From: G039029935 sp039029935
Lineage (GTDB): Bacteria; Chloroflexota; Anaerolineae; Caldilineales; Caldilineaceae
Reading direction: 5' to 3'
DNA: 18,564 nt
Assembly: GCA_039029935.1 (NCBI GenBank)
Contig: JBCCFC010000091.1
Coordinates: 1 to 18,564 of the forward strand
In this document: positions 1 to 7,451 of the stretch, one piece after another
Position numbering within the stretch: position 1 is the first letter of the stretch
Layout: every line of letters starts with the position of its first letter
Notes under the pieces: generated by a model
What the model saw: only the letters and a program-made list of their open reading frames with translations
Told to the model about the DNA's origin: nothing
The model's database searches: none
Position numbers and translations under genes: made by a program

Positions 1-320
1 ATTAGAATAACATTAATAAAATGTTTGAATTATGTTAGCATATTTCTATGTCAATTGCTCATTTGCATTATTTATATAGACGTGGATTTGCACTCGTAGT
101 TACGGTGGAGATTTATGATTGCATGACATCAGTATGACACAATTATGTCAAATCCACATCACCCAGTTGGGTAGGGTATCCGCTAGAAAAACGGCTAGGT
201 TGCGTACAAAATGATTCCGTATCCGCATTATTTTTCTCCCACAACGCGGATACGGATAAAAGCAGTTTGGATATGCAATGGTCGGTTGATAACTGTACGT
301 ATTCTATTAATACAAAGTTG
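1..320. other. Non-coding region with two small inverted repeats
   Basis: I see no convincing gene here; the first 110 bases are AT-rich. A perfect 11-bp inverted repeat (216-226 and 246-256, 19-nt loop) lies about 65 bases past the stop of the minus-strand hydrolase and could act as a weak terminator, although no clear T-run follows it. An interrupted dyad, TGACA-N6-TGTCA, lies at 135-150 and could be an operator, but nothing identifies the regulator. Confidence 0.5.
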
Positions 321-1118
321 CTAGAATCGCTCCGCTAAAAATGCCAATGTCTGTCGCCAAGCTTCACCCGCAGGCCCATCCCCCTGAAAGTTCTCCTCAT
401 CCAAGAAACCATGCCCCACGCCTTCATAAATCGTGACCTGATTGGGAATCTCCAAACTGTTGAGTGCTGCCTCAAATTCAAGCACATCCTCGGGGAATAT
501 CTGCTGATCTTCCTCCGCAAAGATGCCCAGTACGCCACGCCCTTCGGTTAATGGCCGCAGTAGGTCAGGGTCGGTGACGACGGCTCCATAATACATGATG
601 GTGAGCAGCGTATTCTGGGATTGACGCAGACCCAATTGCAATGAATGCCCGCCACCAAAACAGAAACCCATTGTCGCTACCTGCTCTGGGTCCACATTTT
701 CAAAGTCACGCATATGTGCCAACGCCGTGTCTAAGTCGGCAAAAATCTGCTCTTCGGGTGTCGTCATTACCAGCCAAATCGCACGGGGAATGCTGCTGGT
801 TAGGTTGCCGCGATAGGCATCGGGGGCCAACACAACATAGCCCTCCGCCGCCAGCGCATCGGCCAGTACAGTGATGCCGTGGTTCAGCCCCCACCACTCA
901 TGAATCAGCAATACGGCTGGATGCGGACCCGGCGTATCCGGTTGCGCAACGTAGCCCAATAGTGTGTTGCCTTCGGCATCGGTAAAGGTCATGTTGGTGT
1001 TGTCTGCCGCTGTCGTGCCAAATTGTGCATCATAGATGACCAGTCCCGCAAGAATGAGGACAAAGATCACAATGACACTCAATAATCCAAAAAATATTCG
1101 ACCAATCCATCGTAACAT
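321..1118 (-). CDS. Dienelactone hydrolase family protein, membrane-anchored
   Basis: This 265-residue alpha/beta hydrolase is of the dienelactone hydrolase (DLH) family. Residues 6-28 form one hydrophobic segment, so the enzyme is probably tethered to the membrane with its catalytic domain outside. The catalytic domain starts near residue 45. HEWWGLN (73-79) is the family's conserved strand-loop. The nucleophile is Cys153 in GFCFGGG, with Asp204 (EED) and His236 (GVGHGF) completing the expected Cys-Asp-His triad. A cysteine nucleophile is typical of DLH, whereas most other alpha/beta hydrolases use serine. The start is supported by a purine-rich AAGAGAG stretch upstream. The substrate cannot be deduced: family members cleave lactones and small esters. 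The gene stands alone, divergent from the allE unit. The family is clear, the role unknown. Confidence 0.88.
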   Translation of the reverse strand: MLRWIGRIFFGLLSVIVIFVLILAGLVIYDAQFGTTAADNTNMTFTDAEGNTLLGYVAQPDTPGPHPAVLLIHEWWGLNHGITVLADALAAEGYVVLAPDAYRGNLTSSIPRAIWLVMTTPEEQIFADLDTALAHMRDFENVDPEQVATMGFCFGGGHSLQLGLRQSQNTLLTIMYYGAVVTDPDLLRPLTEGRGVLGIFAEEDQQIFPEDVLEFEAALNSLEIPNQVTIYEGVGHGFLDEENFQGDGPAGEAWRQTLAFLAERF

Positions 1119-1324
1119 GGTTAATTTTCTCTCTTACTATGATTGTAAAAAAGCTTTCAGCTAATCAGCCGTCAGCTTTCAGCCAGAATCTGACCCTTGA
1201 TGGTTTGAAGCATAGCAGGAACCCGATCTATAATCTGGTAGCTACATAACGAACGCAAGTAACACAGGCATCCTGCCTGTTACAGGCAGGATGCCTGTGT
1301 TACTATAATCTAAGGAGACCAATC
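1119..1324. other. Divergent intergenic region with a large palindrome
   Basis: This 206-base region between the hydrolase (-) and allE (+) should hold both promoters, but I see no confident -35/-10 pair. CAGCTTTCAGC-like sequence occurs twice, at about 1151-1161 and 1172-1183. The palindrome at 1258-1304 is annotated separately. The allE ribosome-binding site, TAAGGAG, lies at 1311-1317. Confidence 0.5.
1258..1304. repeat. Perfect 22-bp inverted repeat with a 3-nt loop
   Basis: The arms at 1258-1279 and 1283-1304 are perfect reverse complements around a TTA loop, giving a very stable hairpin. It ends about 20 bases before the allE start and just before its Shine-Dalgarno, so it could act as a terminator, a leader hairpin or a REP-like element. 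Its outer sequence, CCTGTGTTACT, also occurs in the array at 3435-3642, which suggests one repeat family. Confidence 0.9.
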
Positions 1325-2203
1325 ATGCACCCATTAGGGATGACACGCACAAGCGTACAGCGCAACCACGCCTTTATCGGGACAGACGGCCATGTGCAAG
1401 CACCGTTGCCAGGGTGGACAGATACACAGGGCATCATATTAATTTCGCCACAGATGGGTGCGGAATTTACCGAATATTTTGCGCTGATGGATGTCGGTGG
1501 CACAGCAGGCGCACCCTTGCCCGGTGTACAGCGCTTTCTCTATGTCCTAGAGGGGATCATCACGCTATCCGTTGACACTGAAGATGAGCCGACTGAAGAT
1601 GAGCCAGCCGTCCTTGAGCCAGGCAACTATGCCTATCTGCCAGCGGATACGCCACACAGCATTGTATCCGGCGGTACGAGCCAATTGGTCTTGATTGAGA
1701 AGCGGTTTATCCCGTTGGCGGGTGTAGGTCAACCATCAGTGGTGATTGGGCATGAACAGGATGTCGAGTCGTTTGGCTTTATGGGTGATCCGGATGCACA
1801 GCTAAAGTTGTTGTTGCCCGATGTCCCCGAGTTCGACATGGGGGTCAACCTCTTCCGTTTTCAACCGGGTGCCGCTCTGCCCTTTGTTGAAACACATATT
1901 ATGGAACATGGTCTGCTGCTCACCGAAGGGCAGGGGATCTATCGACTGGACGACTGCTGGTATCCCATTCGAGCTGGGGATGTCATTTGGATGGGGCCGT
2001 ATTGTCCACAGTGGTTTACAGCCATTGGCAAAACACCCTCCGCATATCTGTATTATAAGAATGTGAATCGGGACCCATTAGATGGTGGTCACGGGGTTAG
2101 TGGCTCGATCACTGGTGGAGCAATGTCTGGTGGCATGGTGTTTGGCGGGACGGTCTCGGCAGGGAACGTGATTAGTGCCGACAAGGTAGAGGTGCGAAAA
2201 TAA
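1325..2203 (+). CDS. allE: (S)-ureidoglycine aminohydrolase, bicupin
   Basis: AllE (UGlyAH) converts (S)-ureidoglycine to (S)-ureidoglycolate and ammonia in allantoin catabolism. The 292-residue protein has two cupin domains. The C-terminal cupin contains the family's signature metal site, Glu189, His191 and His195 in VETHIMEHG plus Gln229 in MGPYCPQWF. These match in spacing the Mn ligands Glu235/His237/His241/Gln275 of the plant enzyme. KNVNRDP (245-251) is also typical. The start has a good TAAGGAG site 7 bases upstream. Two oddities stand out. A 15-bp tandem duplication (1577-1606) gives TEDEPTEDEP in the N-terminal cupin, and a Gly/Ser-rich tail of about 38 residues follows the usual end of the family. 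The next gene, an allantoate amidohydrolase, starts 4 bases after the stop and supplies the substrate of this enzyme. Confidence 0.93.
   Translation: MHPLGMTRTSVQRNHAFIGTDGHVQAPLPGWTDTQGIILISPQMGAEFTEYFALMDVGGTAGAPLPGVQRFLYVLEGIITLSVDTEDEPTEDEPAVLEPGNYAYLPADTPHSIVSGGTSQLVLIEKRFIPLAGVGQPSVVIGHEQDVESFGFMGDPDAQLKLLLPDVPEFDMGVNLFRFQPGAALPFVETHIMEHGLLLTEGQGIYRLDDCWYPIRAGDVIWMGPYCPQWFTAIGKTPSAYLYYKNVNRDPLDGGHGVSGSITGGAMSGGMVFGGTVSAGNVISADKVEVRK
1577..1606 (+). repeat. 15-bp in-frame tandem duplication inside allE
   Basis: ACTGAAGATGAGCCG is followed directly by the same 15 bases with a final A. The duplication encodes TEDEP twice in a loop of the N-terminal cupin and keeps the frame. Confidence 0.9.
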
Positions 2204-2207
2204 ACAT

Positions 2208-3446
2208 ATGACGTTGACAATCAATCGGGAACGCTTTTTAAGTGACTTGGATGCACTGGCCGGGATTGGCAAGACGGCAGATGGCGGTGTGACACGCTTG
2301 GCCTTTTCTGAAGAAGATATCCAAGGACGAGCGTGGTTTCGTCAAAAGGTACATGAAGCAGGGCTGGTGTACAACGAGGATAGTGCGGGCAATCAATCAG
2401 CCATTCTATGCTCGTCCAACCCAAATGCAAAGACCTTATTGGCGGGGTCACACCTGGATACGGTGACAAACGGTGGACGCTTTGATGGTGCATTGGGTGT
2501 ATTGTCCGCATTGGAGAGCCTTCGTGCCATCAAAGAAGCAGAGTTAGACCTTCCTGTACATCTTGAGGCAATTTCCTTTACAGATGAGGAAGGGACAATG
2601 CTGGGCTTGTTTGGTAGCCAAGCATTTACAGGTCAACTAAAGCCGGATATGCTGGCGTACCCACGGGGCGGTGCTGATGCCCTTACGACGGCGTTGGACC
2701 GATTGGGTTTAACCCCAGAAGGGGTGATGAACGCCAAGCGACGTGAGGATGGGTTGGCAGGTTTTGTCGAGGTGCATGTGGAGCAGGGGACGCGCCTGGA
2801 AGAAGCCGACTTGGACATCGGTGTCGTCACAAGCATTGTGGGCATACGCTCACTATGGCTGACCTTTACCGGACAAGCGGCCCATGCGGGAACAACGCCG
2901 ATGCATAAACGTCGTGATGCCTTGGTGGGTGCATCCCACTTTGTCCTACAAGGTCGAGAACTGGCGATGCGCGACTTCCATCCGGGGGTGATGACCTGTG
3001 GCAATATTCTTCCAAAACCTGGCGCATTCAACATTGTCCCCGCAGAGGTGGCATTGGCCGTCGAGTTTCGGCACGGGACCGAAGACCTGCTTAATACCAT
3101 GCACACTGCGCTCTGTGATTTGGCACAGGAAGTCGCCAACAAACATGAGCTGCAACTCACAATTCATGAAGCCACATCCTGTCGTGCTGCTCCAACATCC
3201 GAGCGTGTTGTCCAAGCCATTGAATCTGCTGCCGAGTCACTCAACTTGAGTCATCGACGTATGATGAGCTTTGCGGGACACGATACCCAGTCGCTGACGA
3301 CAGTGACACCCAGTGCGATGCTCTTTGTGCCGTCTGTTGCTGGCATCAGCCACAACCCGCGTGAATTAACGCTGCCAGAGCAGTGTGTCAATGGCGCAAA
3401 CACGCTGTTGAATACGTTGGTGGTACTCTGTCGTGATATTGAGTAG
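2208..3446 (+). CDS. allC: Allantoate amidohydrolase-type M20 metallohydrolase
   Basis: This 412-residue protein belongs to the M20 amidohydrolase group that includes allantoate amidohydrolase, ureidoglycolate amidohydrolase and N-carbamoyl-L-amino acid hydrolase. The metal ligands are visible in order: His82 (GSHLDTV), Asp93 (GGRFDG), Glu127-Glu128 (FTDEEG, general base and ligand), His190 (VEVHVEQG) and His382 (GISHNPRE). The dimerisation/lid domain covers roughly 205-325. AllC hydrolyses allantoate to (S)-ureidoglycine, ammonia and CO2. The 4-base gap after allE makes that function the most likely one, since the two enzymes act consecutively. Sequence alone cannot exclude an N-carbamoyl-amino-acid substrate. 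An AAGGTAGAGGTG stretch inside the end of allE is the probable ribosome-binding site. The last codons and the stop are the first bases of the 58-bp tandem array that follows. Confidence 0.85.
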   Translation: MTLTINRERFLSDLDALAGIGKTADGGVTRLAFSEEDIQGRAWFRQKVHEAGLVYNEDSAGNQSAILCSSNPNAKTLLAGSHLDTVTNGGRFDGALGVLSALESLRAIKEAELDLPVHLEAISFTDEEGTMLGLFGSQAFTGQLKPDMLAYPRGGADALTTALDRLGLTPEGVMNAKRREDGLAGFVEVHVEQGTRLEEADLDIGVVTSIVGIRSLWLTFTGQAAHAGTTPMHKRRDALVGASHFVLQGRELAMRDFHPGVMTCGNILPKPGAFNIVPAEVALAVEFRHGTEDLLNTMHTALCDLAQEVANKHELQLTIHEATSCRAAPTSERVVQAIESAAESLNLSHRRMMSFAGHDTQSLTTVTPSAMLFVPSVAGISHNPRELTLPEQCVNGANTLLNTLVVLCRDIE

Positions 3447-3642
3447 CGTTTGTGGCACAGGTAGCCAACCTGTGTTACTGGTATGTTGTGTGGATATTGA
3501 GTAGCGTTTGTGATACAGGTAGCCAACCTGTGTTACTGGTATGTTGTGTGAATATTGAATCGCGTTTGTGGCACAGGTAGCCAACCTGTGTTACTGGATA
3601 TTGAGTAGTGTTTGTGTCACAGGTAGCCAACCTGTGTTGCTG
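3435..3642. repeat. 58-bp tandem array that includes the allC 3' end
   Basis: There are four units. 3435-3492 and 3493-3550 are 58 bp and nearly identical. 3551-3596 (46 bp) and 3597-3642 lack the last 12 bases. Each contains the imperfect hairpin CACAGGTAGCCAACCTGTG or a close variant. The first unit begins with GATATTGAGTAG, the last three codons and stop of the allC-type gene, and the later units carry copies of that gene end. The array fills the gap between two convergent genes, where its hairpins could terminate transcription from both sides. Confidence 0.93.
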
Positions 3643-3648
3643 GGGCAT

Positions 3649-4278
3649 TCATGATAGCAAACCGCTCTGACGAATACCATCAAACAAAAATTCCACAGCC
3701 AACGCTGCCAAGAGTACACCAAAGATACGGCTGACCACATGCATCCCTGTGATGCCAAACAACCGCTGCACCTGTGTCGCTAGTAGTAAGAGACAAAGCG
3801 TAATCAACAACACACCGAGCAGGGCAGCGATAACCACGCCTTGTGCCATCACATCACCTGCGGCGTCGGCCATCAGCAAGATCGCCGCACCCATCGCACC
3901 AGGGCCAGCGATCAATGGCGTTGCCAGTGGGAAGACAGAGATATCCTCTTTGTTGACACCTTCGCTCATCTCTACCTCGGTCGTGGATGTGCCACCCGAT
4001 GGCCTTGCAAAGACCATCTCAATGCCCATCAACAGGAGCAGGATGCCACCCGCTACTTTTAACGCGGCCAGCGAGATGCCCAAACTGGTTAACAAGAATT
4101 CACCAATCAACGCAAAAATGAGGAGAATGGCACAACTAATAAAGATACCTCGTAGAGCCATCCCACGCCGTTCACGTCCGGTTGATGTCGGTGTCATGGC
4201 GGCAAACATCATGGCAACATCAATGGGGCCGATGGTGGCAAAGAAGGTGGTGAATGCGACGATTGCTAATTCTGTCAT
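3649..4278 (-). CDS. MarC-family integral membrane protein
   Basis: This is a 209-residue polytopic protein of the MarC (UPF0056) family, with about six membrane segments. Family features include the N-terminal IGPIDVAMMF segment, FPLATPLIAGPGAM in the middle and a C-terminal RIFGVLLAALAVEFLFDGI. MarC was once thought to confer multiple antibiotic resistance, but that has been withdrawn and its physiological role is unknown. Transport or export is only presumed. I prefer the ATG at 4278, two bases after the stop of the upstream gene, over an in-frame GTG at 4293 that would overlap it. This close junction makes it the last gene of a three-gene minus-strand operon. Its stop codon abuts the tandem array. 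Confidence 0.88.
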   Translation of the reverse strand: MTELAIVAFTTFFATIGPIDVAMMFAAMTPTSTGRERRGMALRGIFISCAILLIFALIGEFLLTSLGISLAALKVAGGILLLLMGIEMVFARPSGGTSTTEVEMSEGVNKEDISVFPLATPLIAGPGAMGAAILLMADAAGDVMAQGVVIAALLGVLLITLCLLLLATQVQRLFGITGMHVVSRIFGVLLAALAVEFLFDGIRQSGLLS

Positions 4279-4280
4279 TC

Positions 4281-5078
4281 CTACCAAAACCACCCACGCT
4301 GTCGTCGCGGTTCGGCCAAGCGACGAATCGTCTGCACCAACTGCGCCATCTGCTGCTGGAGTGCGCCCATTGTCCCTTCGAGCGCACGTAGACGACCCTC
4401 TAGCCGCTCTTTCCGTGTTTCATCTCGCCGTTGATACTCCGAGAAGGTCCGCTCGATTTCCAACATGCGTTCCCGCAACTTACGATTCTCTTCCTTCAAG
4501 CTGAGGTTATCCTGCACAACCACATTCACCATTTCACGCATTGTGGTTTGGTTGTTTAGCACAGCCTGTTGATGCTTTGCCATTGTGCTAAATACTTCGG
4601 TCATAGCAGGCGGTAGGGCATTTTTGGCCGCATTTGCAGGTGATGTATTGCTCTGGACAAGCCCTGTTTCGGGCTGTGGATGGTTCTGTTGCTCTTGTGG
4701 TGGTTGATTAAACCGAGATTGCTCTTGGCTAACGTTTGGTGGTGTCTCTTGAGAGACAGGATTAGCTGTCGTATCCACATCAACAACAGTATCCATCCCT
4801 GTATCCACAACGGAAACCGAGGATGCACGGGCGGGTGTTAAGCGCTTAATCACCTGTTGTGTGTTGTAGCCTTGCTCTAGCAAACGTTGGACGGAGAGCA
4901 GCACCACGATGTCTGAGTTTGTAAAGAGGGATGGTGTGGATGAGACGGTTGGCCCCAGAAATTGGGCAAAGTCTTGTGTCCAATGACGCAGTGTATACTC
5001 AGTCACCTGTAAATTTTGGGCCACGTCTCGAAACGTGAGCAAAGAGTCGTTGGGTTGATGATAAGTCACACGGTTCAT
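4281..5078 (-). CDS. MerR-type HTH protein with C-terminal coiled coil
   Basis: This 265-residue protein has three parts. Residues about 14-82 form a MerR-like winged helix: FRDVAQNLQVTEYTLRHW, then a wing and a helix ending VQRLLEQGYNTQQVIKRL. Residues 83-157 are a Gln/Pro/Asn-rich, probably disordered linker. Residues about 186-255 are strongly helical, charged and heptad-like, a likely coiled coil, with a tail rich in Arg and Trp. HTH plus long coiled coil resembles RacA-like or plasmid-replication-associated proteins more than metal-sensing MerR regulators, and no conserved Cys ligands are present. It may dimerise and bind DNA, but the target is unknown. It sits between a DUF1232 gene and marC, and marC starts 2 bases after its stop. 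I do not recognise a specific orthologue. Confidence 0.72.
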   Translation of the reverse strand: MNRVTYHQPNDSLLTFRDVAQNLQVTEYTLRHWTQDFAQFLGPTVSSTPSLFTNSDIVVLLSVQRLLEQGYNTQQVIKRLTPARASSVSVVDTGMDTVVDVDTTANPVSQETPPNVSQEQSRFNQPPQEQQNHPQPETGLVQSNTSPANAAKNALPPAMTEVFSTMAKHQQAVLNNQTTMREMVNVVVQDNLSLKEENRKLRERMLEIERTFSEYQRRDETRKERLEGRLRALEGTMGALQQQMAQLVQTIRRLAEPRRQRGWFW

Positions 5079-5094
5079 CTATACGTTAACCTAC

Positions 5095-5160
5095 AGTTAG
5101 GCCATGATTAGCCCATGATTAGCCCGCAATTAGGCTACGATTACTCTATGATTCATCCAC
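5095..5160. repeat. Degenerate 11-bp tandem repeat, six units
   Basis: Consecutive 11-base units start at 5095, 5106, 5117, 5128, 5139 and 5150, with a consensus close to GATTAGCCCAT. The second and third are the best preserved, and later units drift. The array fills the gap between the HTH gene and the DUF1232 gene and overlaps the latter's last codons and stop. Confidence 0.7.
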
Positions 5161-5514
5161 AACTTGCCAAGTTGCGTCAATTGTTTTACCATCATGAGAC
5201 TCATTGCCTGTGTTTGGGTTGCCCTGAGTGCTTTGGCCTGATTGGGCATTGCCATTCTGATTGGCTGCGGAGGCCATCTGCGCGGCAACGCGTGAAAGCA
5301 GCACAAGGACAGCAAGATCATCGACCATGCCAAGCCCAAGGAACGGGACTGGGATTAGATCAATCGGTGAGAAAAAGTAAAGCATCGCAAAAATGGGCAA
5401 CAGCTTTGCCCACCCCGGTGTTTTTGGGTCAAATAATAACCGGAACATTGTGATAATATCGCGTATAATCGTTGCAAATGACCAATTCCCCGTCATAGAT
5501 GGGTTGTAATTCAT
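5146..5514 (-). CDS. DUF1232 (YkvA-like) small membrane protein
   Basis: This is a 122-residue protein with a DUF1232/YkvA core. It has an amphipathic or hydrophobic helix followed by YFFSPIDLIPVPFLGLGMVDD (about residues 46-66), in which SPIDLIP and the acidic VDD are the family hallmarks. The C-terminal third is Asn/Gln/Gly-rich and probably disordered. The biochemical function of this family is unknown. I chose the ATG at 5514 because GGGAG lies 7 bases upstream. An in-frame ATG at 5553 would lengthen the protein by 13 residues, but it has no ribosome-binding site and sits at the edge of the MITE-like element. It is the probable first gene of the operon with the HTH and MarC genes. Confidence 0.82.
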   Translation of the reverse strand: MNYNPSMTGNWSFATIIRDIITMFRLLFDPKTPGWAKLLPIFAMLYFFSPIDLIPVPFLGLGMVDDLAVLVLLSRVAAQMASAANQNGNAQSGQSTQGNPNTGNESHDGKTIDATWQVVDES

Positions 5515-5554
5515 GCTTTCGCTCCCAAAAGTAGTAAAATAGTTTGAATTCATT

Positions 5555-5638
5555 TAGGACTTACGCATTCGTAGGGGCTTGATATATCAAGCCCCTGCTA
5601 ACGATTAGTGTAATTCAGTCTCAAGTGCGTAAGTCCTA
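5555..5638. mobile_element. 84-bp MITE-like element with 13-bp terminal inverted repeats
   Basis: TAGGACTTACGCA at 5555-5567 is matched by its exact reverse complement at 5626-5638. Each end carries a TA that could be a duplicated target, as in IS630/Tc1-mariner-derived miniature elements. Inside, 5573-5596 is a perfect 24-bp palindrome. There is no coding capacity. It sits directly upstream of the DUF1232 gene and may carry or disrupt its promoter. The assignment to IS630 type is inference from the TA ends. Confidence 0.72.
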
Positions 5639-5778
5639 TCATTATTTTACAAACATATCCAGACAACAAATATAACAAAATTTTTAGACTCTGACAATAT
5701 TCGAGATTAACAAGTTTCTGGGGCTGTTTCAGGGATGAACACACCAAAAACTGCACAATTTGGATGACGATATAGATT
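5639..5778. other. AT-rich intergenic stretch
   Basis: This stretch lies between the MITE-like element and the next plus-strand gene. No open frame or clear structure is visible. The promoter of the downstream gene should lie here. The only candidate ribosome-binding site is GGATGA, about 11 bases before the ATG, which is weak. Confidence 0.4.
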
Positions 5779-7392
5779 ATGCCTACAACTTCACAGATGT
5801 TAAGTGATTATCCTGACATCGTGCTGCAAGTCCTCGGTGAGATACGGGGTGCGTATCTGGATGGTGCCGAGAATCAAACACAGGCGGTTGAGTTACTGGC
5901 CGCACAAATCACAGACCCAACCTCTGTTCAATTTGCCTATCAAGAAGTGGTTGATATGTCTGAGCTATCGCAGACCGCTCTTGAAACGTTGCTCAAAGAG
6001 GGTGGCGAGATGATTGAGGCGCAGTTTAGTCGTGATTATGGCAACATTCGCCAGATGGGGCCTGCCAAACTCGAACGCGAACAGCCTTGGTTCAACCCTG
6101 CCAGCATTGCCGAATTGCTCTACTATTACGGCTTTATTGGGCGCGGCTTTAAAGGCACAGGGCAAAATGCGCACACGATTATTTACATTCCCAGCGATGT
6201 TGTTCCTTGGCTCCCTCAGCCCCAAGCCGAGGATGATGGGGATGGATTATCACTTCGATTGATGCCGATTCCACCGCCACCTGCCTCACGAACACTCATG
6301 GCAGACGACACCTTTCTGGAAGATGTCGGGATTTACCTTGCCTTTATCCACACACATGGGCTGCGATTAACCACCAAAGGCCCTCACCCCGATGATATTG
6401 ACGAACTGGTTAAACGATTTCAGTTCCCCTTTGATGAACATGATACCGAGCTAAATCTCCGTCTTGCTCTGCTCCTGCATATCAGCAATCGGCTAGGCTG
6501 GTTGCGCAGAGAAGCCAGCCAAACACCCGAGGAGGATCCTGTAATTCGCTTGACAGGCAACCGCGTCTATCATTTCCTAGAGCAAACTCGCCCCGAACAG
6601 CGGCTTATTCTGTGGGCGGCTTGGCGAGATTCAACCGAATGGAATGACCTTTGTCGCACACCTGGGTTAGAATGTACTGACACTGGCAACTGGAAAAATG
6701 ATCCACTGCAAACACGCCAAGCCATTTTGACCATCCTCAGTAAACTCCAGCCCGGCATTTGGTATAGCAAAAATGAGTTGATTGAAGCCATCAAAGAAAG
6801 CGAGCCAGATTTTCAGCGTCCAACAGGCAACTATGATACTTGGTACATCCGCGATACAAATACGCAGGAGTTTCTGAAAGGTTTCGAGCAGTGGGATCAG
6901 GTTGAGGGGGCGTTGCTACACTCGTTGCTGACAGGTGCCCTCTACTGGCTACAGGCGGTTGACTTGGCCGAGCCTTCTGCTGGGGATGATATGCTGATTT
7001 CATTTAGCCAATGGGGCGCACGTTGGCTGGGGCATGATGTCCCAGAACCGCATGAGAATCCACGCGGTCCTATCGCCGTGCATGACAATTTTACGATTAC
7101 GCTGCCACTGGGTGTCCCCATCGGCGACCATTTCCGTGTTGCCCGTTTTGCCGATTGGCAGAGCAGCTTTCCTCATTATACCTACCAAATCAACCAACGC
7201 AGCCTCAAGCGTGCATCAGAGCAAAAGATTCAACCTGCACAGATTATTAGCTTTCTCAACAGCCGTTCCAGACAAGTGTCAGAAAAAGTCGTTGCGGCTT
7301 TGCAGCGGGTTAGTCAATCTACAGAGACCCAGCCTACAGAGACCCAGCCTACAGAGACCCAGCCTACAGAGACCCAGCCTACAGAGACATAG
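5779..7392 (+). CDS. Uncharacterised protein, XPB-type helicase-associated-like C-terminus
   Basis: This soluble protein has 537 residues. Residues about 65-145 look like a winged helix: LETLLKEGG, a basic stretch, YYYGFIGRGFKG, then a beta pair ending YIPSDVVPWLP. Residues about 430-512 follow the pattern of the helicase-associated domain known from XPB/Ssl2-like helicases (Pfam Helicase_C_3 type): VHDNFTITLPL, then YQINQRSLKRASEQKI, then IISFLNSRSRQVSEKVVAAL. No Walker A or DEAD/DEAH motif is present, so this is not itself a helicase. It may be a stand-alone partner or a degenerate relative. The last 24 residues are TETQP repeats from a perfect 15-bp tandem. It stands alone between the MITE and the ABC operon. 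The domain calls rest on pattern recognition, and the function is unknown. Confidence 0.6.
   Translation: MPTTSQMLSDYPDIVLQVLGEIRGAYLDGAENQTQAVELLAAQITDPTSVQFAYQEVVDMSELSQTALETLLKEGGEMIEAQFSRDYGNIRQMGPAKLEREQPWFNPASIAELLYYYGFIGRGFKGTGQNAHTIIYIPSDVVPWLPQPQAEDDGDGLSLRLMPIPPPPASRTLMADDTFLEDVGIYLAFIHTHGLRLTTKGPHPDDIDELVKRFQFPFDEHDTELNLRLALLLHISNRLGWLRREASQTPEEDPVIRLTGNRVYHFLEQTRPEQRLILWAAWRDSTEWNDLCRTPGLECTDTGNWKNDPLQTRQAILTILSKLQPGIWYSKNELIEAIKESEPDFQRPTGNYDTWYIRDTNTQEFLKGFEQWDQVEGALLHSLLTGALYWLQAVDLAEPSAGDDMLISFSQWGARWLGHDVPEPHENPRGPIAVHDNFTITLPLGVPIGDHFRVARFADWQSSFPHYTYQINQRSLKRASEQKIQPAQIISFLNSRSRQVSEKVVAALQRVSQSTETQPTETQPTETQPTETQPTET
7321..7388 (+). repeat. Perfect 15-bp tandem repeat, 4.5 copies
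   Basis: ACAGAGACCCAGCCT is repeated at 7321, 7336, 7351 and 7366, and then 8 bases of a fifth copy run into the stop codon. It encodes (TETQP)4-TET at the C-terminus of the upstream gene. The absence of any mismatch indicates recent expansion. Confidence 0.96.
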
Positions 7393-7451
7393 CCATCCGG
7401 TTTGTAACCAAAAATCCTAAACTCTACAAGCCATTTCAGATACCCAGCCGA

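Noticed and set aside
135..150. TGACA-N6-TGTCA dyad as a regulator site
   Set aside because: It is short and lies far from any start codon, in an AT-rich region where such dyads arise by chance. It is mentioned only as a possibility.
3435..3642. Possible CRISPR array
   Set aside because: The units repeat over their whole length with no unique spacers, and no cas gene is near.
3749..4504. 251-residue plus-strand open frame
   Set aside because: It is opposite the MarC and HTH genes and its translation is a low-complexity shadow of the complementary strand with no family similarity.
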